Shown one piece after another: positions 33,701 to 45,363 of a DNA stretch of 64,000 nucleotides. Positions within the stretch are counted from its first letter, which is position 1, and each line of letters begins with the position of its first letter. Under the pieces are notes generated by a model that made no database searches, was not told where the DNA came from, and worked only from the letters and a program-made list of their open reading frames with translations. Origin of the DNA: Hygrocybe punicea (lineage: Eukaryota > Basidiomycota > Agaricomycetes > Agaricales > Hygrophoraceae). A program made the position numbers and the translations under genes. The stretch covers positions 3,286,001-3,350,000 of the forward strand of contig OY744462.1 of NCBI GenBank assembly GCA_963556145.1. The letters run 5' to 3'.

Positions 33701-35972
33701 TAAGTGTCAAGTGATTTCCCAATGGCAGCAATAGCAGGCATAAATTGATGGTGCGCTTTGCTCGGTGTAAGTGTCATTGAGCGGATTTCCATGCACTCAT
33801 TGACACATGTAAGCAGTCCACCAGCGAAGACAGTTTCGCCATTGACTTTTCCAAGGTGTTTAATAACCTATTCATCCATCTCAGGTAAGTCGGGCTCAAC
33901 AAAACACAATTGATATCACCTTATAACTAGCATCCATCACTAGAATCAATGCTGATAACATTGCCATATGCTGATCAATCTTGGGAGCATGAGAGGAGAT
34001 ATATTTTACGTAGAACTCGTGGAAGTAATTTGATGATGGAGTGAACCCTGCATATCCAGCACGGTCATCAAAGCCACCAAACAGCTTGAATTTTGCAAGG
34101 AAAGTGGCAGTCGCAGACTGCAACCGTGCATACACCATCTCAAGGTATTGAAGATGGAGCTGTTCATGATGGCGGATATGAAATGATCAAATGATTTCAG
34201 CAAAAGGGCCTGGACCAATGCCATGCTGGAATGAGGAGCGCATTAGAGCAACAACGCGATCAGTGAGGCCACCCCGGAAGGTGAGATGGTGGGAGAACTG
34301 TGCTGATAATGATCGGGGGAGTCCTGCATAAAGGGCTGGACTCTAGCTTTGATACGTCTTGTTGCACTCCTTGTTGGCGCAATAATACCAGTACCCGATG
34401 ATATAGATGCACTGTTCTAGATCAACAATACGGTGTGGTTTCGTAGGCGAACCTTTCAGCTGAAGATTTATAATTTCACCCTGAATCAATTTACGACCAG
34501 AAGACAGACACGATGGGCATGGGATTTTGTTGACAAGCAAATGGGGAAGCCATATGAAATAGCTCAGGCGATAGAATTGTTGTGGCGTATGTTGAAATTT
34601 ACCATCGGCAGCAAAGAAGGCAAACAGAGTGCCATCAACAAATGTCCCTCTGTCATAGCAGGTTGGCCGTTTCGATGGATTCTTTTTCATTTCTGCGGTG
34701 AGCCTCTCTCAGACATCTGCATAGTCATCACAGAGCCACGTCTGCATCACTGAACGCTCTTTTGTGGGGGACTTGTTGCCTGGGTCAGTGGCAGCGGCTA
34801 ACTGCGCCGGTGAAAATAAATGCTCGTTTTCGTCATCATCTGACACAGGCCTAAATTCATCAGCATACATAGAGCCACAAAAGGTAGCTGAACCATCTAG
34901 AAGGTATTCGATGTCTCCATCATCACTCTCAAAACCGCCTGACGTGAAACCTGCACTAGTCAGGAAGGTAATCAGAGGTATGGGAGAAGTCACACCGTAC
35001 CCGAAGAGCCGCCATCTTCGTCGTCTCCTTCCAGCTGTGCACCATCCCCATACAATGCCTGGCTTGATGTTAGAGTGGAGCACTGTCAGAAACTTGCTAT
35101 ATTACGAGGAAGACAGACTCACCGACTGGATTTGTGTTTCCTGGCGAAAGGTGTACAAATATACCTAGGTTTGCACAAATATTGATATCTCAATGGAGAG
35201 TTGAGAAAGCAGGAGACTCACCGTGTGCGTTAGATAGGCTTGTGGCAGCGTTACCGGCATTTTGTGTTTGTAAAGCCGGGCCCGCAACATCAAATGTGGC
35301 CGACTCTCCTGAGGTATCCAGACCCTCCGTGAGCATCTCGCCCACCTCACTTGAAGCAACAGCGTAAGGTGTGGGTGGTGATTCACTCCCCCCATGTATA
35401 ATAGCACCCGAGGTAGTGTCTAGTAATCCACATGAGAGCAATGCATTGTAAATTGAATTGTCACATACCGGGGATGGGATTGTGCTCCGGAGTATCACTG
35501 CTCAGTTCCAACATATTGTCCGATGCGTGATCTGCAGGGCCAGATGCCGCAGGTGCAGCTGCTGCTGTAATGTCGTCGGTGACAGCACCCGATATGATTA
35601 AACTAGCGGTGACCACCAAATTGGGACTGGTTCTATTTAAAAACGTCAATGCTGTAAGGAAGCAAGTTAATCTTGCAGACACGATGATTCCAGAGTAAAG
35701 GCTTGCTGCTTTGATGTGCCCTTGACACAACATGGCGCTCCAAGGTTACACTTGTGGTAGGACAATTTTCTTTTGATGAAGAATGTATACCAAAATCAGG
35801 CAGATGAAAACAAAAGATTTGTATGCTGCAACTCACTATCAGAAAGGTGCCTTGGTGGCTGCCCATCTTTTCGCGGTCTCCCAACATTTTTTGCATCTGG
35901 AGCATTTTTCGTGCCTTTTGGGCGGCCTGGGCCTCTTCGAGCAGGTGGAGGAGTTTTGTGACTGGATGGCAT
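30781..35972 (-). pseudogene. AT-hook / DUF6729-like / DDE-RNase H with inserted 3'-5' exonuclease
   Basis: Starts at 35972 (MPSSHKTPPPARRGPGRPKG) with two AT-hooks (GPGRPKG and VGRPRKDG), followed by short exons coding for an acidic linker. A zinc-type domain (YFIWLPHLLVNKIPCPSC ... YYCANKEC, about 34650-34350) resembles DUF6729. Then comes a transposase-like RNase H fold: LILVMDASYK (about 33930), VQVAFTDNVRSDKAELENVL (about 33660) and, much later, GTNSIEGGIHQNIIRWFG (about 31880). Between the second and third sits a WRN-type DEDDy exonuclease: VALDMEWSVDQ (about 33455), VGVNISADLTRLFRD (about 33220) and YAALDAYATWRVF (about 32980). The C-terminus is Cys-rich. Stops lie at 34709-34711 (TGA), 34343-34345 (TAG), 34188-34190 (TGA), 32783-32785 (TGA) and 31895-31897 (TGA). 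There is a probable frameshift near 31180, and the end is split by the hAT element. Function is unknown; a DNA-binding transposase derivative is an inference. Confidence 0.7.
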
Positions 35973-38106
35973 ACTTTCGACAGCAAGATCTTCTTCAAGG
36001 GCAAAGGCTACGAAGTAGCAGAGGGACTCAGAGAGAGATCGCCGGCAGTAGGTGCGATGACTAATAATTTTATTGTTTGCACGTAGTTATATCAAATTCA
36101 GACTCACACATCAGGACTTTCCACATTTAGTCGGGATCTAAAGTGATTTCTAAAGTTAGCACCAAAATATAATCTTTAGATTTACATTTAGGCCTAGCCT
36201 AAATATTGAATTTAAGTCACAAATAAATGTATATCTAAATTATTTATTTATTTTCATCTTTAGGTTATTCTTGCAATCAAAATAATTGTCAGATCTAAAT
36301 TGTAAGGGGAAAGTATAATTTAGTTTCAAGTTTACTCAAATTTCTAGTCCAAATTTAGGCATCACTTAGAGGCAGGCCAAAATTAAAACTTTCAGTAGCA
36401 TTAAAATAATAAATTTAATAGTTATCAAAATGTAAGATTGCAGCAGCTATTTAAATCCAAAGGTTGTTGTTAGATCTAAAGCTATTGCCCGCACCATCAC
36501 CCACTCGTCGCCCGCCCGTCGCCTGCCTGCCGCCTGCCCACCACCCGCCCATCACCCACCAGCCACCCAGCCATCACACTGCTGTGCAGTTGGTGCCATT
36601 GTCATTTCCCGCAGGCTTTGAGGGTGCCCCACTACTCACCAATGTTAATTGATGCACCCACCCATCACCCACTTGCCATCCACCCATTGCCTGCCCACCT
36701 CCCAATCATATGACCTCATGAGCCCAGCTCCGACATCAATTGACGTGGTGGTGGGGTTCGTGAGGTGATGACAGAGGTAGGGGTAGAGGCAGGCGGGGGA
36801 GATGGCAGGGCAGGGGCACAACAAGATGAGGGGCAGGGAGATGGCGGGGGCACAATAGGATGGGAGGGCAACAAGGGTGTGGGCGATGAGGTGTGGGAGA
36901 TGGCGTGGGCATGGCACGATGGGATGGGAGGGTGGGCAACTAGGGAGTGGGAGATGGTGTGGTGAGGGAGATGGCGTGGCGAGGGAGATGGTGTGGGCAG
37001 GGATTATGTTGGAGAGATGGTGTGGGCAACGAGGGAGTGGGAGGGTGAGGAGATGGCATGGGCATGGGTGAGGGAGACGGCGTCGGTGTGGACGAGGGAG
37101 ATGGTGTGGGCAGGGGGAGATGATGGGATGTGAGGGTGGGGAGATGGTGTGGGTGACGAGAGTGGGCAACGAGAGCGTGGCGTGGACGAGGAGGGCGTGG
37201 CGTGGGTGACGAGGTGTGGCATGGGTGTGGGAGATGGCGAATGTGAGGAGAGATGGCGATAAGGACGAGGGACATTGCCATGTGGTGGAGATCTCGTCGT
37301 TCCGTGGGGCCATCGCCATCCTCCTGTCATTTGTGATGATGACGACGGTAGCGGCCACGGCCATCGTCTTGTTGCCGTCCTCCCTTCATCGTCGTCCGCT
37401 CCGATCAGCCACTTTGGGGGGCAATAGTGCACATCATTGTGCACTGTGATCCCCATTCCGCCGCCATTGTCACTGCCATTGCCCTGCCACTGCCAGTTGG
37501 AAGTGGAGGTTGTCATCGCTGATATGCAGTCTCTCCCTTTGGGCACGGAATCTCTCATATGGTCAATTCTACTTTCCCTACGACTCTTCCACAGTCCCGT
37601 GTACATGCGAAACATTAGCGCGCCGCCCGCGACTTGCGCGACTTACGCCGATCGACGCGCGCGTGACCGCGACATCTTCGCTTCTCTTAATACGCTGACA
37701 CACGACTGTTAAACACATCCTACATGTTCGGACACCGAGCCTGATACCAGAAATGTAATTCATCCGGTTTATCTTCTTCTTTTCGCCGACTTTCATGTGA
37801 TATTCGCTGATATTTCAACTCTTTCGCTATTCCGTTCCTGTTTCGTCGCTTTCATGCGATATTTCGCTGCATTTCTATTTCACTCAACCACCCTTAAACC
37901 CCTATCCTTTTAGAATATAAAAAATGTCCTGTAGTAGAAAATAAAAAGAAGAAGAACCCAGTTCTCCCCTCTCCACTAGTTTGCGTCTTAAGTTTTAAAA
38001 GATCTAGTCATTCTCACTTGAATCTGCGTCTCTCCTCATCGTGTACTCTCCGCTATCGTGACCTAAGTCATAGCGCAGAACCTCCGTCTCGTCGCGTCAT
38101 CACCGC

Positions 38107-39489
38107 TGTCATGACCCCAAGTGTTTTTGGGTGTAATGTCATGGGTTTACCATCGGACCACGGACTTAGATATTTAAGTGCAACACTATGGATGCACACC
38201 TACACTCATTAGTACCCATTCTATGCCTTTCCATATTACGCATGCTAGTGAACAGACACAAATAGCATATATGCTTACCTTTATATCATTTATTATGGCT
38301 TCACTAGTAATGCCCAGACCTAGCCGTTTATATATGGTGCACAGAGGCACATCCCCCACTCATTAGTATTTATTATATATTTTTCTGTATTGCGCATGCA
38401 AGGAGACAAGCCCAACTAGCATTGTTACCTATATTAGCAGTAATGGATTGATTACAAATCTTGTTTACTTGTATTGATCAAAAGCGGCTCAGCTAGATAA
38501 TGGGAAGTGATTAGATAAGATGTGAACAAGAGGATGATAAGATAATGATAAGATAGGATGCATCAGAGAGTGATTGTGATATTCTGCTTACATAAAGACA
38601 ATGGTCTATTGTTCTAAGCAGTCTATTGTTCTAAACAGTCCAAATGGAGATAGAGCCCATTGTTCACAGCCTCTTTGATGCCATCCATTGTTCTCATGAC
38701 TCAGTCCTATTGTTCTCACTTTCCCATTGTTCTTAGTCCCCCATTGTTCTCCAACAGTATAAATAGGGCCCCCAAATTCCAGTAGTCAGTAGGATTTCCC
38801 CCCTCACCACTCAGTAGTCACTCTCAGTTGGGTTCACACAGTGTGATCCCCCATTCTCTTAGTACTAGTAGTTACTCATTGTAGTAGCTAGTGCTTGCAA
38901 TCCAGTCTAGTTCACTCTTATTCTATCATTCTCTGAGTTCCCCTTGTCATCAAGGAGAATTCACCCAGTTCACTCAGTTCAATCAATTCATTAGTCAGCA
39001 TTAGTCAGCTAGATACATTTCTAAGGTTAAGGTTTCATCCTAAATAGATACACTTCTAAGGTTAAAGTTTCATCCTAAACAAAACAGAGTATTCAAAAGG
39101 TATTAAAGATATCCCTGAACTAGTAGCCAATGTGCGTTTGAAGCTTCGGATTTGAGTCAGATATTATAATACCCAGAGATACTCTTGATTGAATAGGCCC
39201 TGTAGCCAAAACCATCCATATTCAACTGGTGAATATTGTTATCAGTATTCATTATTTCATATTTTTATATTCCAGTAGTGAATATTATTATTTTCAGTAC
39301 ATCACACCCAATTGCTATTCATACCTACTCAAAGTCTCAATTCTTAATTGAAGAGACCTCACTATTACATTCTATTGATTCATATAGTACATATACCTAC
39401 AAACCCCTTCCTGATAGGTTATTTAGATATTAAAAACCCACGAACAACAAGAAGGTACCTGAACAAAGTCAACTCCGGTAATTCTTGGT
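38107..39489 (+). repeat. LTR-like unit, left arm before the gap
   Basis: Starts TGTCATGACCCCAAGTG and runs to the scaffold gap. It is highly similar to the solo LTR at 17886-19256 apart from a short internal duplication near 39030-39060 (AGATACA-TTCTAAGGTTAA repeated). It contains the same TATAAATAGGGCC box. CCGC precedes it. Confidence 0.65.
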
Positions 39490-39589
39490 NNNNNNNNNNN
39501 NNNNNNNNNNNNNNNNNNNNNNNNNNNNNNNNNNNNNNNNNNNNNNNNNNNNNNNNNNNNNNNNNNNNNNNNNNNNNNNNNNNNNNNNN
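39490..39589. other. Assembly gap, 100 N
   Basis: Exactly 100 undetermined bases, the conventional placeholder for a gap of unknown size. The sequence on either side is an inverted pair of the same LTR-like unit, a structure that commonly breaks assemblies. Proteins predicted across it would be meaningless. Confidence 0.98.
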
Positions 39590-40897
39590 ATCAGGAAGGG
39601 GTTTGTAGGTATATGTACTATATGAATCAATAGAATGTAATAGTGAGGTCTCTTCAATTAAGAATTGAGACTTTGAGTAGGTATGAATAGCAATTGGGTG
39701 TGATGTACTGAAAATAATAATATTCACTACTGGAATATAAAAATATGAACTAATGAATACTGATAACAATATTCACCAGTTGAATATGGATGGTTTTGGC
39801 TACAGGGCCTATTCAATCAAGAGTATCTCTGGGTATTATAATATCTGACTCAAATCCGAAGCTTCAAACGCACATTGGCTACTAGTTCAGGGATATCTTT
39901 AATACCTTTTGAATACTCTGTTTTGTTTAGGATGAAACTTTAACCTTAGAAGTGTATCTATTTAGGATGAAACCTTAACCTTAGAAATGTATCTAGCTGA
40001 CTAATGCTGACTAATGAATTGATTGAACTGAGTGAACTGGGTGAATTCTCCTTGATGACAAGGGGAACTCAGAGAATGATAGAATAAGAGTGAACTAGAC
40101 TGGATTGCAAGCACTAGCTACTACAATGAGTAACTACTAGTACTAAGAGAATGGGGGATCACACTGTGTGAACCCAACTGAGAGTGACTACTGAGTGGTG
40201 AGGGGGGAAATCCTACTGACTACTGGAATTTGGGGGCCCTATTTATACTGTTGGAGAACAATGGGGGACTAAGAACAATGGGAAAGTGAGAACAATAGGA
40301 CTGAGTCATGAGAACAATGGATGGCATCAAAGAGGCTGTGAACAATGGGCTCTATCTCCATTTGGACTGTTTAGAACAATAGACTGCTTAGAACAATAGA
40401 CCATTGTCTTTATGTAAGCAGAATATCACAATCACTCTCTGATGCATCCTATCTTATCATTATCTTATCATCCTCTTGTTCACATCTTATCTAATCACTT
40501 CCCATTATCTAGCTGAGCCGCTTTTGATCAATACAAGTAAACAAGATTTGTAATCAATCCATTACTGCTAATATAGGTAACAATGCTAGTTGGGCTTGTC
40601 TCCTTGCATGCGCAATACAGAAAAATATATAATAAATACTAATGAGTGGGGGATGTGCCTCTGTGCACCATATATAAACGGCTAGGTCTGGGCATTACTA
40701 GTGAAGCCATAATAAATGATATAAAGGTAAGCATATATGCTATTTGTGTCTGTTCACTAGCATGCGTAATATGGAAAGGCATAGAATGGGTACTAATGAG
40801 TGTAGGTGTGCATCCATAGTGTTGCACTTAAATATCTAAGTCCGTGGTCCGATGGTAAACCCATGACATTACACCCAAAACACTTGGGGTCATGACA
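39590..40897 (-). repeat. LTR-like unit, right arm after the gap, inverted
   Basis: Reverse complement of the left arm, including the same internal duplication. It ends GGGGTCATGACA at 40897 and is followed by CCGC, the same four bases that precede the left arm. Two LTRs of one retroelement should be in the same orientation, so this inverted arrangement is anomalous. Confidence 0.65.
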
Positions 40898-42275
40898 CCG
40901 CGTATCGCGCTGTCATCTAGGACACCCAGCTAAGCCTTCCGATCCTTGTGTATCACTGTGTTGCGACATCGCGTTGTCTTGCAACTCTTTGCGTTTGTTT
41001 ATTTTATCGCGCATATTATCGCACACTATCGCGTTATTGTCGGGAGTGTCCCCAAGTCTTGTTCGCACCTTTGCGACATTTTTCATCATTTATTATCTCT
41101 TTATCCGGGGTCATAGACGTGGAAACCGTATCATCGCCATCGTCCTGCAGCTGTTCAGCAGTTGCAATGGGGTGATGGTTGGCAGCGGGTGGTGAGTGCC
41201 TGCCGCTGCCATCGTCCCCTCGTGGCCATAGTGGGGACCATTTGGCCCTCATTGTTGCTACCGTTGGATTGATGATGGACAGTGGGTGGAAATTGTGGTG
41301 GGCAATGGGTGGACGATCAGCCGATGGTGTCTGACGAAGTAGTCAGCGGGCAACGAGAAGTGTCAGGCGATAGAGACGTACCTTGGCCGGAGAGTTGGTG
41401 CACAACTCCTCCGGCCTCGCTGATGGTCACCGTCATTTCCATTGTCGTTGTCGCCGTTGCTGTCATTGTCGTTATTGTCGCTGTCATTGTCATTGTCGTC
41501 GTTGTCCCTTCGTCGTTGTGTTGTTTGTTGTTGTTGTGATTTGTGACTGAACACCTCGATCTGGAAACCTGCCGAAGTGAGTGAGAGGATGGGTGGGCGA
41601 TGAGCGTGCCCGATAACGTGCACGTGGGCAGTGAGTGGGCAGCGAGTGGGCGACGGGTGGGCGATAGGAGTGTACAATCACTTTAGTCCAGACGGAATCT
41701 TGAATTTTGACAACTACCAAAATGGTACATTTTGATATCCATTAAATTAAATATTCTCATCCTGTCAAAATTATAAATTTCAGCTTGTCTTGAGGTGATG
41801 CCTAAATTTGGACTAGCAAACCTGTGTAAACTCGAATCTAAATTATACTTTCCCTCTACAATTTAGCACTGATAATTATTTTGATTGCAGGAGTGATTTA
41901 AAGGCAAGAGAAAATAATTAATTTGGACATTTATTTATTCATGACTTAAATTCAATATTTAGACTTGGCCTAAATTAAAATGTAAAGATTATATTTTTCT
42001 GCTAACTTTAGAAATAACTTTAGATCCCGACTAAATGTTCAAAGTCCTGATGTGTCAGTTAGATCCTAGGTACGCTCCACCTATAGTCAGACTGCCAAAA
42101 AATCCTGGTCCGTCTCCTGTGTCACTGCCAGCTCGCGGAGTTTAGAGGTCACGCCACGACACGAGTCCGTGCACTCCTCACGTATCGAGCCGGGAATAAG
42201 AGTTCTGACTTTGAAATTATTACTGTAATAAAATTATACGGGCCTCTGCTTGACCGCGCCGATTGCTTCAACGAC

Positions 42276-43244
42276 ATGAATATTATTGTATGTGACGTTT
42301 ATACCTTTTATTTACCACCAAAACGTAATCCATATATATATGCAGGAAACGCTCTTCGGAAGGACAGTGACACCAGCTGAACGACTGCGCCAGCACCAGC
42401 GGGCACTGGCGAAGGCACAGCGTGAACTCGACCGTGAGCGGACTAAGCTGGAGCAAGGGGAGAAAAAGCTCATAATGGATATTAAAAAAAGTGCAAAGGC
42501 AGGCCAGATGGTATGAATACCCTTCTACTCTAGAACCATCCGTAATCCCACTTTCAGAATGCTTGTAAAGTTATGGCAAAGGATTTAGTGCGGACTCGCC
42601 ATTATGTACAGAAGTTCTACCAGATGCGCACACAGCTCCAAGCCGTCGGTCTCAGGATACAGACATTGAGAAGCAATCAACAAATGGCCGAAGCAATGCG
42701 AGGCGCCACTCGCGTTGGGTGTTTGTGGTCACATTATCAGACACAACCTGCTTACCCGTTTGACATTCCAGGCTATGGGTGCCATGAATCGTGGCCTCAA
42801 CCTCCCGGGAATCCAGAGAATCATGAATGATTTTGAGAAAGAGAGCTCGATGATGGATATGAAAGAAACCATGATGTCTGATGAGGTCGATGACGTTATG
42901 GATGGCGAGGGGGACGAAGAGGAAGAGGGCGACAAAATATTGAAGGAAGTCTTGGATGAGATTGGCGTTGGTTTGGCGCATGAAGTGAGATCTTGAATCC
43001 TTTTGGACTTGAACCAACGTCTCCTTCATTATTAACGATTCCACAGCTCACGGACGCGCCAACCGGAATTGAGGTGACACCATCGCCACTCGCTAACAGC
43101 CGGCACCCCGTGGCATTGGGTGAGACAGCTGGAACCCTCCTCCCTACACGAGGAGACGATGGAAGAGTTCGTGGTGATGGGGTTGGCGCTCTCTCCGATG
43201 AGGATGCGTTGCAAGCTCGACTAGACGCTCTGCGACGAGGCTGA
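42276..43244 (+). CDS. VPS2: ESCRT-III subunit Vps2/Did4 (CHMP2 family)
   Basis: Five exons: 42276-42287, 42346-42510, 42558-42713, 42772-42984 and 43047-43244, with GT/AG introns of 47-62 bases. The tiny first exon (MNII) is followed by ETLFGRTVTPAERLRQHQRA and the basic helix-1 region (KAQRELDRERTKLEQGEKKL), then MNACKVMAKDLVRTRHYVQK, LQAVGLRIQTLRSNQQMAEA and NRGLNLPGIQRIMNDFEKES. An acidic linker and a C-terminal LSDEDALQARLDALRRG, the MIT-interacting motif that recruits Vps4, complete it. This is the full Snf7-domain layout of Vps2, which with Vps24 caps Snf7 filaments on endosomal membranes during multivesicular-body sorting. No break is seen, so it is probably functional. The flank 42058-42275 was probably shared with the divergent gene now 6 kb away. 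The start was chosen because MN-I/L-I before ETLFG is usual in the family. Confidence 0.95.
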
Positions 43245-43455
43245 ACGTTGACCGTTCAGGTATGCTGTATAAACTGTACATTTATTTGCCGCGGCCGCGA
43301 CCGCGGTTTCGGGTGACCGCGATAACTTATGTTTCACGGTTTTTTTAGCAATTATAAAAACTATCTCCTATCTGACCACCCGAATCAGCGGATAAAATGC
43401 TGAGCGCGATATGTAGGCGCACGATGTCCCTGAGTACGAGCCTGTTCGGTAGCCT

Positions 43456-45160
43456 CATCAGTAAATGGGGTTTTGACTTATTTGACTTAGCTGACTTAAT
43501 CACAAGCCATAAGAGGCTAAGTAAACTAAGTGTCCGATAAGTAGACTAAGTATATCTAAGGCACTAAGTAACATACACTTTTACTTTGTGTTTTTATTTT
43601 TCTTAAGACTTTTTTTACTTTTCATATATTCCATTGTCTTTACCCTTTTTGCTTCCTTAACACTTTTTCGTAGTTCAGTGTGGATGATTATGTAATATAC
43701 ATCGAAGTGGCGAGTCGAAAATTTCTCTAAGTCCAAACTTTGGCTTTATTTGTACACGGTTCGTTTTAACAACAAGGTAAGCGCTACCTCTCTTAAACGA
43801 CCGCCACAACCTCCTTCTCCACCAGTGACCATGGTGAAGACCCAACGGCGGCACCACCACCACGATGGAACGGCTGCAACACCACCACCACTGGTGCCGA
43901 CAGCGATGCAACAGCGGCAACATCACCACCACCACCACCACCAGTGACGGCGGCGACGCAACGGCGGCAACACCACCAGTGGCATCACCACCACCACCAC
44001 CAGCGGCGACATAATAGCGGCAACACCACCACCAGTGATAGCAACGCAACGGCTGCAACACCACCACCACCACCACCACCACCACCACCACCACCACCAC
44101 TGCCCCAGCAATGGCGGCTACACTACGACCACCACCAGAAACGGCACCACCAGCACCAGCACCATCACGTCGGTAGCACCACCAGCACTAGCACACCACG
44201 GTGGTAGAACCACCAGTACCACCAGCGGCGACACCAGCACCAACACAACACCAGCACCATCACGGCGGCAGCGGCTACGCTATGACCACCACCAGAAACG
44301 GCGGCACCACCACCACCAGTGGCGGCAACGCAACAGCTGCAACACCACGACCACGACCACCAGCAATGGCAGCTACGCTGCGACCCCCACAACCACGACC
44401 ACCAGCAATGGCGGCTACGCTACGACCACCACCAGAAATGGTGGCACCACCAGCACCAGCTCCATCATGTCGGTAGCACCACCAGCAATAGCCCACCACG
44501 GCGGTAGAACCACCAGCAATAGCACATGACGGCGGTAGGTCCACCAGCACCACCAGCACCAGAATCAGCACCAGCACCAGCACGGCGGCAGTGGCTACGC
44601 TATGACCACCACCAGAAACGGTGGCACCAACACCAACACCAGCACCATCACGGCGGCAGCGGCTACGCTATGACCACCACCAGAAACGGCTGCAACACCA
44701 CCACCACCAGCAACGGCGGCTACGCTACGACCACCACCAGAAACGGCGGCACCACCAGCACCAGCATGGCGGCGGCGGCAACACCAGCACCACTAGCACC
44801 ACCAGCATGGCATCACCAGCAGCCGCAGCACCACCGTTAGCAGCACGGCGGCGGCGGCAGTAGCAGCACCAGCTGGATACTGGGTGTGGCATTACTCGAA
44901 CATACTGTACTTGTCCTGTAGTTAATATAATAGTAATATATTTTATTGATTTCTGCAAATATCCATTCTAAGTGAAATAATAGAAGAATAAGTACTATTT
45001 AAGATTGATAAGTCGACAATAAGTCAGATTTAAGTCATTCAAGCAGAGAGACCTACTTAATTTCGTCTTAGTCGTCTTAGTGCTTAAGATGCTCTAAGAC
45101 AGCTAAGTGCTGACTAAGAGCTGACTAAGGCGGGATAAGACCGAACCCCATTTCCTGATG
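43456..45160. mobile_element. CATCAG-ended element with TAAGTC arms and CAC-repeat cargo
   Basis: Begins CATCAGTAAATGGGGTT and ends AACCCCATTTCCTGATG, flanked by CT on each side. Removing the insert plus one CT restores GGTAGCC-TGTAACGTT, which matches the intact right TIR of the Harbinger host element, so the boundaries are well supported. The arms contain many TAAGTC/CTAAGT motifs (43480-43570 and 45000-45130). The centre is an enormous CAC/CAG/ACC-rich tract. No transposase is present. Confidence 0.7.
43800..44880. repeat. CAC/CCA/AGC trinucleotide-rich tract
   Basis: Over a kilobase of CACCAC, CACCAGCACCAG and ACGGCGGC combinations, with a pure (CAC)n-type run near 44065-44100 and a repeating phrase like CTACGCTATGACCACCACCAG about every 60-100 bases. 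All frames stay open for long stretches and would give His/Thr/Gln-rich or Trp/Val-rich peptides. This is simple-sequence expansion, not coding. Confidence 0.75.
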
Positions 45161-45363
45161 CTGTAACGTTCAACCGTAACGCTAATCTGAGCTGTACAGC
45201 TCGGGTCTAACCGAGCAGTGAACTTGCTGAGTTTCAATGTAAAATACATCATCACAGTATTGATAAGATGGATTACGTGGCTTCAGGAAACGTTGCTCAC
45301 CGCAGACATCGCATCTGAACTGCCATAGTGCACCTTGTCTCCCTCCTCACCCAGTACTTCCTC

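Larger units (their letters stand above)
36107..42054. mobile_element. 5.9-kb CACA-ended element, TSD TCA, with GC-rich cargo
   Basis: Begins CACATCAGGACTTTCCACAT and ends with the inverse at 42054. TCA lies on both sides (36104-36106 and 42055-42057). The inverted match continues through ACATTTAGTCGGGATCTAAA and, loosely, for 200-300 bases. Inside the AT-rich arms lies GC-rich sequence: CCCACC/CATCACCC repeats near 36480-36660, GGGAGATGGTGTGGG repeats at 36760-37270, and mixed GTCGTTGTC/CATTGTC repeats near 41400-41520. A later inverted pair of LTR-like units (38107-40897) and the assembly gap are nested in it. No transposase was found, so it is non-autonomous or incomplete. It lies between VPS2 and the start of the exonuclease-DDE gene. 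Confidence 0.65.

Noticed and set aside
39348..39769. Frames running through the N gap
   Set aside because: They include undetermined residues and LTR sequence and have no biological meaning.
43675..44860. Long His/Thr/Gln-rich and Trp/Val-rich frames
   Set aside because: They are translations of CAC/CCA trinucleotide tracts in all phases inside a mobile element. Open frames are expected by composition.
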